This document shows positions 25,896 to 33,001 of a DNA stretch of 64,000 bases, piece by piece. Under the pieces are notes generated by a model. That model was not told the DNA's origin. It did no database searches and saw only the letters and a list, made by a program, of their open reading frames with translations. How positions within the stretch are numbered: the stretch's first letter is position 1; every line of letters starts with the position of its first letter. A program made the position numbers and the translations under genes. The stretch is from Nonomuraea montanisoli (GTDB taxonomy: Bacteria; Actinomycetota; Actinomycetes; Streptosporangiales; Streptosporangiaceae): positions 1 through 64,000 of the forward strand of contig NZ_JABWGN010000003.1 in assembly GCF_013363975.1 (NCBI RefSeq), written 5' to 3'.

Positions 25896-26525
25896 GTGAC
25901 TCACGCTCGCGGCGAACGCGCGGCCCTGTGCGACCTGCTGGACCGTCTGGGCCCCGACGCCCCGACCCTGTGCGACGGGTGGACGACCTACGACCTGGCC
26001 GCCCACCTCGTGCTGCGCGAGCGGCGGCTGGACGCGGCGGCGGGCATCGCGCTCAAGCCGCTGGCGGGCCACACCGCCGCGGTCCAGGAGTCGCTGAAGG
26101 CGCGCCACCCGTACCCGGAGCTGGTCGGGCTGGTGCGCAGGCCGGGCGGCGTCTACGGGCTGGTGCCGTTCCTGGACGACGCGGTCAACACGCTGGAGAT
26201 GTTCGTCCACCACGAGGACGTGCGCCGGGCCCAGCCCGACTGGGAGCCGCGCACCATGCCCGAGGACCTCGACCGGCTCATGTGGAAGCGCGTGTCGGCC
26301 GGCGGGCGGCTGATGCTGCGCCGCTCGCCGGTGGGCGTGGTGCTGCACCGGACGGGCGGCGGCGTGGCGCTCGGCGGCCCGAGGATCGGCCCCAAGGTGG
26401 AGGTCACCGGGCCGGCGCCGGAGCTGCTGCTGTTCTGCTTCGGGCGGCAGGAGCACGCGCGGGTGGAGCTCACGGGCGCCCCCGAGGCGATCTCCCGCCT
26501 CAAGAGCGCCCACCTCGGCATCTGA
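25896..26525 (+). CDS. TIGR03085-family metal-binding protein (DinB/MDMPI fold)
   Basis: A 209-residue protein of the mycothiol-dependent maleylpyruvate isomerase-like/DinB group. The first helix contains ERAALCDLLDRLGPDAPTLCDGWTTYDLAAHLVLRERR, where His37 in the AAHL segment is one predicted metal ligand. FVHHEDVRRAQPDW supplies further His/Glu. The C-terminal about 80 residues form an SCP2-like domain (VEVTGPAPELLLFCFGRQ). It is cytosolic; the reaction is unknown. The start is chosen because a -10-like element lies at the right distance. It converges on the MerR gene with a 12-base gap. Confidence 0.82.
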   Translation: MTHARGERAALCDLLDRLGPDAPTLCDGWTTYDLAAHLVLRERRLDAAAGIALKPLAGHTAAVQESLKARHPYPELVGLVRRPGGVYGLVPFLDDAVNTLEMFVHHEDVRRAQPDWEPRTMPEDLDRLMWKRVSAGGRLMLRRSPVGVVLHRTGGGVALGGPRIGPKVEVTGPAPELLLFCFGRQEHARVELTGAPEAISRLKSAHLGI

Positions 26526-26537
26526 TCCGATCCCGCC

Positions 26538-27167
26538 TCAGTCCGCGCCGTAGCGGCGCAGGGCGACGTTCGCCTGGGCGAGGCGGCGCAGCGCCGTGAG
26601 CATCGTGTCGCCCATCAGCGTGCCGAGCACCACCACCTCCAGCGTCCGCTCCCGGTCCCCCAGGTCGCCGACCACCCTCATGTCGGCCTCGGCGATCATC
26701 TCGGCGGCCTCCGCGTAGGCGGGCAGCGAGGCGAGCATGGACTCGTGGCCGAGGTCCTCCAGGCTCGCCATCACCCCCACCAGCGTGGTGTACGCGGGAT
26801 GCTCGCCCATGTCCTTCCAGCCCTGACGGGCGCACAGCTCGTCGAGCGCCCGCCGCGCCCGCTCGACATGGGGCCCCGGCTGCGGCTCCTGGCGGGAGGT
26901 GACCATGAGCTGGCCGAGCCCGAGCAGGTTGTTGTCGCTGACCCCCGGATCCTCCAGGTACCGGACCAGCTCGCCGATGGCGGCGATGCTCAGACCGCCG
27001 TACTCGGCCAGCGCCCGGACCAGCTTGAGCCGCCGGACGTGCGCGGGGCCGTAGTCGGCCTGGTTGCGGCCCACCGGCCGGCCCGGAGGCAGCAGGCCCT
27101 CCCGCAGGTAGTACTTGATCGTCGGGACGGGCACTCCGGTGTCCGTGCTCAGCTCGGCCATGCGCAC
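26538..27167 (-). CDS. MerR-family transcriptional regulator
   Basis: A 209-residue regulator. The N-terminal MerR HTH and wing (MAELSTDTGVPVPTIKYYLREGLLPPGRPVGRNQADYG) precede a coiled dimer helix and a helical effector domain of about 110 residues with no cysteine cluster for metal binding, so a small organic ligand is more likely. AGGGGAG lies eight bases before the GTG; an ATG two codons later is an alternative. It is divergent from a membrane-protein gene across an AT-rich palindromic region and probably controls it. Confidence 0.88.
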   Translation of the reverse strand: MRMAELSTDTGVPVPTIKYYLREGLLPPGRPVGRNQADYGPAHVRRLKLVRALAEYGGLSIAAIGELVRYLEDPGVSDNNLLGLGQLMVTSRQEPQPGPHVERARRALDELCARQGWKDMGEHPAYTTLVGVMASLEDLGHESMLASLPAYAEAAEMIAEADMRVVGDLGDRERTLEVVVLGTLMGDTMLTALRRLAQANVALRRYGAD

Positions 27168-27204
27168 TTCTGTGACTCCCCTCTTGTGGACAGTGGAGAG
27201 TTTA

Positions 27205-27239
27205 GCTATAGATAGTAGTAAGTAGCACTATCCGCTATC
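27205..27239. promoter_or_regulatory. AT-rich palindromic operator between divergent genes
   Basis: In a strongly GC-rich setting this stretch is AT-rich and symmetric: GATAGT (27211-27216) and ACTATC (27227-27232) form an inverted pair around AGTAAGTAGC, with further partial symmetry (CTATA and GCTAT) outside. Its place between the MerR gene and the gene at 27254 suits a MerR binding site between promoter elements. Confidence 0.55.
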
Positions 27240-27253
27240 CGAAAGGAGGCGCC

Positions 27254-28216
27254 ATGTTGCGCTGGCACCGCCCGCTGATGGTCTCGACGGGGCTCATGTC
27301 CGTCCTCGCCGTGGTGACCGCCGTGGCGCTCGTCCTGGACGACCGGACGCTCGACGGCCTGTCCGTCTGGGCCAAGCCGCTCAAGTTCGCCGTGTCCCTC
27401 GCGATCTACTCCTTCACCTGGGCCTGGCTGCTGTCGTTACAGCGCCGCGAGCGCCGCTGGGGCCGCAGGGCCGGCACCGTCCTGGCCGTGGCGGGGGTCG
27501 CCGAGGTCGCGCTCATCACCTTCCAGGCGGCCCGCGGCCACCGCAGCCACTTCAACGCCACCACGCCGCTCGACGGCATCCTGTTCGGCGTCATGGGCAT
27601 GATGATCATCGGGCTGATGGTGGCGAACATCGTCGCCGCCGTCGCCGTCCTGCTCGACCGGCAGGCCGACGGGCCCTCCACCTGGGCGGTCCGCCTCGGG
27701 CTGGCGATCTCCACCCTGGGGCTCGCCAGCGGCGGCCTCATGCTCGGCCCGCAGCCCGGCCAGAGCGTCGACGGCGGCGTCATCGGCGCCCACACCGTCG
27801 CCGCCCCCGACGGCGGGCCCGGCCTGCCGCTGCTCGGCTGGAGCACCGTCGCCGGCGACCTGCGCGTGCCGCACTTCGTCGGCATGCACGCCCTGCAGCT
27901 CCTGCCGCTGCTGCCCCTCGTCCTCGCGGCCCTGTCCAGCCGTTTCCCGGTCCTCGCCCCCGAGCGCGTGCGGCAGGGCCTGACGGTCACCGCCGGCCTC
28001 GTGTACGCGGGGGTGTTCGGACTGGTCCTGTGGCAGGCGGAGCGCGGGCAGTCGCTGATCCACCCCGACGGGCTGACCCTGGCCGCGGCGGGCGTCCTGG
28101 TCCTGCTGGCGATCGCCGGCGTGGTGGTGTCCACCCGCGCCCGCGCCCCGAGGCAGGTCCCCATGACCACCCCCGTCCCCACCCCGACCCCTGCTGCCGC
28201 GGAAGCCGCCCGGTGA
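27254..28216 (+). CDS. Polytopic membrane protein of unknown function
   Basis: A 320-residue protein with about eight hydrophobic segments, among them MVSTGLMSVLAVVTAVALVL, LLPLLPLVLAALSS and LTLAAAGVLVLLAIAGVVV. A conserved-looking block WAKPLKFAVSLAIYSFTWAWLLSL follows the first segment, and histidines occur in GVIGAHTV and VPHFVGMHALQLLP. The C-terminus is a Pro/Thr-rich tail. AAAGGAGG precedes the ATG. It is probably controlled by the divergent MerR protein. No biochemical role is proposed. Confidence 0.75.
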   Translation: MLRWHRPLMVSTGLMSVLAVVTAVALVLDDRTLDGLSVWAKPLKFAVSLAIYSFTWAWLLSLQRRERRWGRRAGTVLAVAGVAEVALITFQAARGHRSHFNATTPLDGILFGVMGMMIIGLMVANIVAAVAVLLDRQADGPSTWAVRLGLAISTLGLASGGLMLGPQPGQSVDGGVIGAHTVAAPDGGPGLPLLGWSTVAGDLRVPHFVGMHALQLLPLLPLVLAALSSRFPVLAPERVRQGLTVTAGLVYAGVFGLVLWQAERGQSLIHPDGLTLAAAGVLVLLAIAGVVVSTRARAPRQVPMTTPVPTPTPAAAEAAR

Positions 28217-28325
28217 CCCTGCGCCATCGCCGCGGAGGTCACCCGACCGCCGGCCGCACACCGTCCGGTCCCGCCGTCACCGGCGGGACCGGCGTCCCGT
28301 CCCCCGCCCGACCGGAGAGTCACCG

Positions 28326-28805
28326 ATGAGCACCGCGACCCTGTTCGACCTGAGCTTCTACGCCGCCGCGCCGTTCTGGGCCCTGATGATCCTGGCCCCG
28401 ACCTGGTCGGTCACCCGCAGGGTGGCGGCCTCGCCGCTCATCGTCCTGCCCGCCCTGGCGGTGAACCTCGTCCTGCTGGCCCCGGTGCTCGGCCAGGTCT
28501 GGCCGGTCGTCACCAGGCCCTCGCTGGCCGGGCTGACCGCCCTGGTCGCCACTCCCGGGGCGCTGGCCGCCCTGTGGGCGCAGATCATCGCCTGGGATCT
28601 CTTCCTCGGCCGGTGGATCTACCTCGACAGCCGGGAGCGGGGCGTGCACCCCCTGCTCATGGCCCCGGTCATGGTGCTGACGATCCTGCTGTCGCCCGTG
28701 GGGCTGCCGGTGTACCTCCTGCTGCGCCTGGCATACCGGGGCAACAACTCTGATACCCCCTCGGCCAGTCCCGTGATCCGTACCATGACTCCTCCGCTCC
28801 CCTGA
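28326..28805 (+). CDS. ABA4-like (DUF4281) membrane protein
   Basis: A 159-residue protein with four hydrophobic segments. The block WDLFLGRWIYLDSRERGVHPLLMAPVM and the following LSPVGLPVYLLLRLA are typical of ABA4-like proteins, which include plant neoxanthin-synthesis factors and uncharacterised bacterial members. The family similarity ends near residue 137. The last about 22 residues (NNSDTPSASPVIRTMTPPLP) look like read-through into the adjacent transposable element, so the natural C-terminus may have been replaced. It follows the MerR-controlled membrane gene and may share its transcript. Confidence 0.8.
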   Translation: MSTATLFDLSFYAAAPFWALMILAPTWSVTRRVAASPLIVLPALAVNLVLLAPVLGQVWPVVTRPSLAGLTALVATPGALAALWAQIIAWDLFLGRWIYLDSRERGVHPLLMAPVMVLTILLSPVGLPVYLLLRLAYRGNNSDTPSASPVIRTMTPPLP

Positions 28806-30003
28806 AGACAGCGGCTTCTCGCCAAGCCGCTTGCGCGGCCTCACGAAGGGCAAGCCCTGCCCTGAGAATGTTCTTGGCCGCGTTGACGTCGGCGTGCGCG
28901 CCATGCCCGCACGCCACGCACTGGAACTCGGCCTGGGTGAGGCGGTTGTCCTTCCCACAGTGCCCGCATCGCGAGCAGGTGCGGGAGGTGTTGCGGGGAT
29001 CGACTGCGATCAGCTCACGACCGGCGCTTTCAGCCTTGTTCGCGAGGATCGTCAGGAACACCGCCCAACCCGCGTCCAGGATGCTGCGGTTCAGCCCGGC
29101 CTTCTGAGCGACGTTCCGGCCGGGATGCTCGATCGTGCCGGACGCCGAGCGGGTCATACCGATGATCCGCAGGTCCTCATGCGCGATCACGTCGTAGGCG
29201 CGCACCAGCGCGAGCGCGGCCTTGTGCGCGCCGTCCAGGCGTTGTCGCCGCACTCTGGCGTGCAGCGCGGCCACGCGGGCGACGGCCTTGCGGCGCCGCG
29301 TGGAACCGCGTTCCTTGCGGGCGAGATCGCGTTGCGCCGCCGCGAGCCGGTCGGCGCAGGCGGCCAGGTGACGCTGGTTGTCAAGGTGTACGCCGTCGCT
29401 GGTGGTGGCCAGCGATGCGACACCCATGTCGATCCCGGCCACGACGCCTGTCGCGGGCAGCGGCTCGGTGGGCACGTCATCGCACGACAGCACGACGAAC
29501 CACCGGGCGCCTTCCCGCTTCACGCTGATCATCTTGACCGTGCCGGACACGCGCCGGTGACGATGGACCCGCACATGCCCGATGCCGAGCAGGTAGACGC
29601 GCGTCACTGGCTCGTGCGGTTGGGAGTCCCAGGTCGCGCCGTTCTTGACGGCGGGCCACTGCACGGTGTCGAACCGGCCCCGGCCCTTGAAACGCGGGTA
29701 CCCGGCCTTCCGCCCGGCCCTCACTCTGCGGAAGAACGCGGCGAACGCCTTGTCCAGCCGGCGGAGGGTCTGCTGCTGGGAGCCTGCCGACCAGCGGCCC
29801 TGCCCGCCGGGGTCGGCCTTGCGGATCTCCTTCAGCTCCGCCGACTGCTCGCCCTAGCCGATCGTGACACCGGCCTGGCCATAGGCGGTGCGGCGATGCT
29901 CCAGCGCGGCGTTGTACAGCTGACGGTGGTCTTCCAGGCACTGCGTGAGCGCGAGGGCCTGCTTGCTGGTGGGACGCAGCAGGAACTTGAACGACCTGCG
30001 CAC
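28669..30003 (-). pseudogene. tnpB: IS605-type tnpB interrupted by a TAG codon
   Basis: From a GTG at 30003 the minus strand encodes a typical TnpB (RNA-guided nuclease of IS200/IS605 elements): RRSFKFLLRPTSKQALALTQ, then a TAG at 29856-29854 (codon 50), then GEQSAELKEIRKAD in the same frame. Relatives have Tyr at this point, so TAC to TAG is the simplest explanation. Downstream everything is intact: RuvC residues in AGIDMGVASLA, AHEDLRIIG and HADVNAAKNIL, and the zinc ribbon CSRCG...CVACG. A GTG at 29724 could start a shortened protein. No tnpA is present. The frame runs past the expected element end into the ABA4-like gene on the other strand. Confidence 0.85.
28745..28900 (-). ncRNA. Candidate reRNA/omega RNA and element end of the tnpB insertion
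   Basis: In IS605-type elements the guide RNA scaffold overlaps the 3' end of tnpB and the right end. Here AGCGGCTT (28810-28817) and AAGCCGCT (28824-28831) form a perfect 8-bp hairpin with a 6-base loop, close to where similarity to the ABA4-like host gene stops. If the RNA exists, its guide would be copied from bases just below about 28745. The extent is inferred from family knowledge. Confidence 0.3.
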
Positions 30004-30225
30004 ACCCGCTCCTCACACTCAGCAATCAGACGACCACGATATCGATCGATAGCGGTCCGGCATCGGCAAAGCAGGGAAGACATCCATGATGCGCGAACCT
30101 GGCAGGTCAGGGCTCGCTCAGGCCTTGGCGGCCCTCCCGCCCTCCATCCCTCGCCAGTTGAACCGCCGGCCTCCGCGGGAGATTCTGATGGCGTGAGAAG
30201 GAAGCCCCCCGGTTAGGATCAAGAA

Positions 30226-30242
30226 CATCTTCATAGAAGATG
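30226..30242. promoter_or_regulatory. Perfect inverted repeat and TATATA box upstream of a small gene
   Basis: CATCTTC (30226-30232) and GAAGATG (30236-30242) are a perfect 7-bp inverted pair with a 3-base centre. TATATA follows at 30265-30270, 30 bases before the start codon at 30300, and suits a -10 element. The pair may be an operator or a weak hairpin. Confidence 0.4.
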
Positions 30243-30299
30243 CCAGTGATCGCCCAGATCCGGGTATATACGGCTGGGAATGGACTGCAGGAGGCCCCC

Positions 30300-30461
30300 A
30301 TGCAGGTCAAGAAGGTAGCCACGTACGTGCTCGTGGCCTTTGTGATCTTCTACCTGTTCACCCGGCCGGCCCAGGCCGCGTCCGCGGTCAACGGCGTGTT
30401 CGACGGAATCGTCCATGGAGCCAATCAGTTGGCCGTCTTCTTTACCAATGTTCTAGCGTGA
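30300..30461 (+). CDS. Small single-pass membrane protein
   Basis: A 53-residue protein. After a basic start (MQVKK) it has one hydrophobic segment (VATYVLVAFVIFYLFTRPAQA) and an amphipathic C-terminal half (ASAVNGVFDGIVHGANQLAVFFTNVLA). AGGAGG lies six bases before the ATG, which decides this start over an upstream ATG at 30240. It could be cleaved after AQA by a signal peptidase or stay anchored. No family name was recognised; similar short proteins occur in related actinobacteria as hypotheticals. Confidence 0.65.
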   Translation: MQVKKVATYVLVAFVIFYLFTRPAQAASAVNGVFDGIVHGANQLAVFFTNVLA

Positions 30462-30469
30462 GCTGGCCT

Positions 30470-30522
30470 CCTGTCTGCGTCAGACGCTTCCCCGTACCCG
30501 CGGAACGTGTTACGCAGACAGG
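30470..30522. promoter_or_regulatory. Perfect 11-bp inverted repeat ending at a start codon
   Basis: CCTGTCTGCGT (30470-30480) and ACGCAGACAGG (30512-30522) pair perfectly across 31 bases, and the ATG of the glutamine-synthetase-family gene follows directly at 30523. The loop contains a second symmetric pair, CTTCC and GGAAC. As RNA it would hide the ribosome binding region (ACAGG). As DNA it could be a two-site operator. It also follows the small gene by eight bases and might terminate its transcript. Confidence 0.6.
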
Positions 30523-31884
30523 ATGAGAGATCGCCTCACCGCCTCCAAGATCAACCAACCTGATCCCCACGTGCGGCGCATCCTGGAGCGGGCCGAGCTC
30601 GAAGGAGTCGAGCTCATCCGCTTCCTGTACGCCGACCACGGAGGCGTGATCCGCGGCAAGGCGGCGTCCCGGTCGCGGCTGGCCGAGCGCCTCACCACGG
30701 GGATCGGGCACACGGTGGCCATGATGGCGATGAACATGCTCGACCAGTTGCAGGACGTCGAGCACATGGGTCCGGTGGGCGAGGTGCGCATCGTCCCGGA
30801 CCCCGCGACGTACGTCCCGCTCCCGTACGCACCGGGCGCCGCCGCGATGCTCTCGGATCTGCGGCGGCAGGACGGCACCCCCTGGGACGCCTGCTCGCGC
30901 ACCTTCCTCAAGGACGCGATCGCGGCCCTGGCCGCCGAGGGCTACACGCTGATGGCGGCCTTCGAGCCGGAGTTCACGCTGGGACGCCGCCTGCCCGACC
31001 CGGCGGGCGGGCCCGACCGGATCGTGCCGATCGACGACACCCTCTGCTACGCGGGCACCGGATTCGACACGGCCCACGATTACGCGATCAAGCTCATCCG
31101 GGCGCTGGAGACGCAGGGGCTCCGGGTCGAGCACTACCATCCCGAGCTGGGACCGGGCCAGCAGGAGCTGTCCATCCGGCACGCCACCGCCCTGCGGGCC
31201 GCCGACAACCACGTCCTGTACCGCGAGACCGTGCGCGGCGTCGCGATGCGCATGGCGATGTGGGCCACGCTGGCCCCCAAGCCGCTTTCCGGCGAGGCGG
31301 GCAACGGCGCGCACCTGCACCTGTCGCTGTGGCGCGACTCGCGCAACGTCTTCGCCGACGGAGGCGAGGAGCTGGAGTGCTTCGTCGGCGGGCTGCTCGC
31401 CCACCTGCCCGCCCTGACCGCGCTCACCTGCGGCACGGTCAACTCCTTCCGCCGCCTGGCGCCACGCTCGTGGGCCAGTGCGTACGCCGTCCACGGGCCC
31501 GACAACCGGGAGGCGGCAGTACGGATCTGCTCGCCCCTGGGCGAGAGCGGCGAGCCCAACCTGGAGCTCAAGCCGTCCGACTCCTCGGCCAACCCGTACC
31601 TGTCGCTCGGCGCGGTCATCCACGCCGGTCTCGACGGGCTGCGCCGCAAGCTCGACCCGGGCGAGTCGGTCGACGTGGACCCCGACACCCGGCCGGGACG
31701 CTACCGGCGGCTGCCGGCTTCCCTGGACGAGGCGCTCGACGCGCTGGAGGCCGACGAGATGCTCATGGAGGCGCTCGGCCCGCTGCGGCGCGACGCCTAT
31801 CTGGCGGTCAAACGCTCGGAGGCGGCGGCGTTCGGGGCCATGGACGAGGCGTACGAGCTGTTCCACCACATGAAGGTCTTCTGA
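30523..31884 (+). CDS. Glutamine-synthetase-family ligase
   Basis: A 453-residue protein of the glutamine synthetase fold, of the type that joins glutamate to amines rather than ammonia in several characterised members (PuuA, GlnT-like; inference). The N-terminal beta-grasp region (VELIRFLYADHGGVIRGKA) is followed by the catalytic domain: metal-binding EPEF, Glu in GPGQQELSI, the nucleotide/glutamate site GNGAHLHLSLW, and the NREAAVRICSP segment. The adenylylation region of classical GlnA is not evident. It precedes the IclR gene by about 100 bases. Whether it belongs to the sugar-acid cluster is unclear, because the cluster's palindrome is absent from its promoter. Confidence 0.88.
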   Translation: MRDRLTASKINQPDPHVRRILERAELEGVELIRFLYADHGGVIRGKAASRSRLAERLTTGIGHTVAMMAMNMLDQLQDVEHMGPVGEVRIVPDPATYVPLPYAPGAAAMLSDLRRQDGTPWDACSRTFLKDAIAALAAEGYTLMAAFEPEFTLGRRLPDPAGGPDRIVPIDDTLCYAGTGFDTAHDYAIKLIRALETQGLRVEHYHPELGPGQQELSIRHATALRAADNHVLYRETVRGVAMRMAMWATLAPKPLSGEAGNGAHLHLSLWRDSRNVFADGGEELECFVGGLLAHLPALTALTCGTVNSFRRLAPRSWASAYAVHGPDNREAAVRICSPLGESGEPNLELKPSDSSANPYLSLGAVIHAGLDGLRRKLDPGESVDVDPDTRPGRYRRLPASLDEALDALEADEMLMEALGPLRRDAYLAVKRSEAAAFGAMDEAYELFHHMKVF

Positions 31885-31940
31885 CCCCCGCCCCGGCGGG
31901 CCGTGATCTACGGTGGCGTCATTCCGCGCAACGCGATAGC

Positions 31941-31957
31941 ATTCCATGATTCGGAAA
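31941..31957. promoter_or_regulatory. Candidate IclR-type operator, site 1
   Basis: ATTCCATGATTCGGAAA matches the cluster palindrome (TTCC, seven bases, GGAA) and lies 33 bases before the GTG of the IclR gene. A degenerate copy, ATTCCGCGCAACGCGAT, precedes it at 31921. Autoregulation is inferred. Confidence 0.55.
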
Positions 31958-31989
31958 ACTCCGGCCACCGGGCCGTCCGAGGAGGAACC

Positions 31990-32745
31990 GTGAGCGGTAC
32001 GCAGTCGCCGGTGACCAGCGTCGATCGCGCTCTGCTGATCCTGCAGGAGATCGGCAGGCACAGCAGAGGCATGACCATCGACGAGTTGTCGACCCGGCTG
32101 GGGCTGCCCAAGAGCTCGCTGCACCGCCTGCTGGGCGCGCTCAAGCACCGCGGGTTCGCCGCGCAGCCCGATCCCGGCGGGCCGTACTTCCTCGGCACGG
32201 AGATGCTCGCGACCGCGTTCCGCTTCTACGAGACCATGGACGTCCGCGCCGTGATCCACCGGCTGCTGCTGCGCCTGAGCGAGGAGTTCGCCGAGACGGT
32301 GCACATGGCCACGCTCGACGGCGCCGAGGTCGTCTACCTCGACAAGGTCGAGACGATGCGGGCGATCACGATGACGTCGGTGGTGGGCGGGCGCAACGCC
32401 GCGCACGCCACCGGCGTCGGCAAGGCGTTGCTGGCCTGGACCTACCCCACCGACGAGGCGATCAAGGCGTGGGCCGAGCGCCACGCGCCGCTCGCCGCGC
32501 CCACCCGGTCCACCATCACCAACCCGGCGAAGCTGGCCGCCCACATGGCGCTGATCCGCGAGCGCGGCTACGCGCTCGACCTGGAGGAGAACGAGCCCAG
32601 CGTGCGCTGCGTGGCCGCCCCGGTGTTCATGGGCAAGCCCACGCCCGTGGCCGCGGTGAGCGTGACGGCGCTGAAGGACCGCATGCCGCCGGCCCGCATG
32701 GAGGAGATCGGCACGGCCCTGACCAAGGCCATCGCCGAGTTCTGA
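31990..32745 (+). CDS. IclR-family transcriptional regulator
   Basis: A 251-residue regulator. The N-terminal winged helix (TSVDRALLILQEIGRHSRGMTIDELSTRLGLPKSSLHRLLGALKHRGF) is followed by the IclR effector domain (VHMATLDGAEVVYLDKVE, HATGVGKALLAW, RGYALDLEENEPSVRCVAAPVF). GAGGAGGAACC precedes the GTG at 31990. Effector domains of this family bind small acids or sugar-derived ligands. It is the only regulator in the catabolic cluster, and a repeated 17-bp palindrome in six neighbouring intergenic regions is its likely binding site. Confidence 0.93.
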   Translation: MSGTQSPVTSVDRALLILQEIGRHSRGMTIDELSTRLGLPKSSLHRLLGALKHRGFAAQPDPGGPYFLGTEMLATAFRFYETMDVRAVIHRLLLRLSEEFAETVHMATLDGAEVVYLDKVETMRAITMTSVVGGRNAAHATGVGKALLAWTYPTDEAIKAWAERHAPLAAPTRSTITNPAKLAAHMALIRERGYALDLEENEPSVRCVAAPVFMGKPTPVAAVSVTALKDRMPPARMEEIGTALTKAIAEF

Positions 32746-32746
32746 C

Positions 32747-32862
32747 GGGTTCCGACCTCGGCCCGCGCGCGGCCGCCGCCGGGTTCCGGCCCCGGCCCGC
32801 GCGCACCCGCCGCCAGGTTCCGGCCCCGGCCCGCGCACGGCCGCCGCCGGGTTCCGATCCCC
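32747..32862. repeat. 34-bp tandem repeat, 3.4 copies
   Basis: Exact-period units lie at 32747-32780, 32781-32814 and 32815-32848, with a fourth partial copy to about 32862. Each begins GGTTCCG and ends CCGCCGCC. The array starts one base after the IclR stop codon. It contains no convincing ORF. It could be a spacer, a terminator region or a repeat prone to copy-number change. Confidence 0.85.
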
Positions 32863-32925
32863 CTGCCTGCGGCTGAGCTGCCGCGCCCTCCCGTCCATAC
32901 CCGTCTCCGCTCTGCATGGAAGATC

Positions 32926-32942
32926 GTTCTGTATCACGGAAT
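32926..32942. promoter_or_regulatory. Candidate IclR-type operator, site 2
   Basis: GTTCTGTATCACGGAAT fits the shared palindrome with one changed half-site base. It lies 60 bases upstream of the SMP-30 start codon at 33002, in a promoter-proximal position. Confidence 0.6.
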
Positions 32943-33001
32943 GAGGTCCGGATGACTGCCCTGAAGTGTCCCCGCCACGCCGCCCGCTACCGGAGGGTCC
33001 G

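Noticed and set aside
28831..30216. 461-codon plus-strand ORF
   Set aside because: It is antisense to tnpB across its whole length. The minus strand has the RuvC and zinc-ribbon motifs, and the plus-strand product resembles no family.
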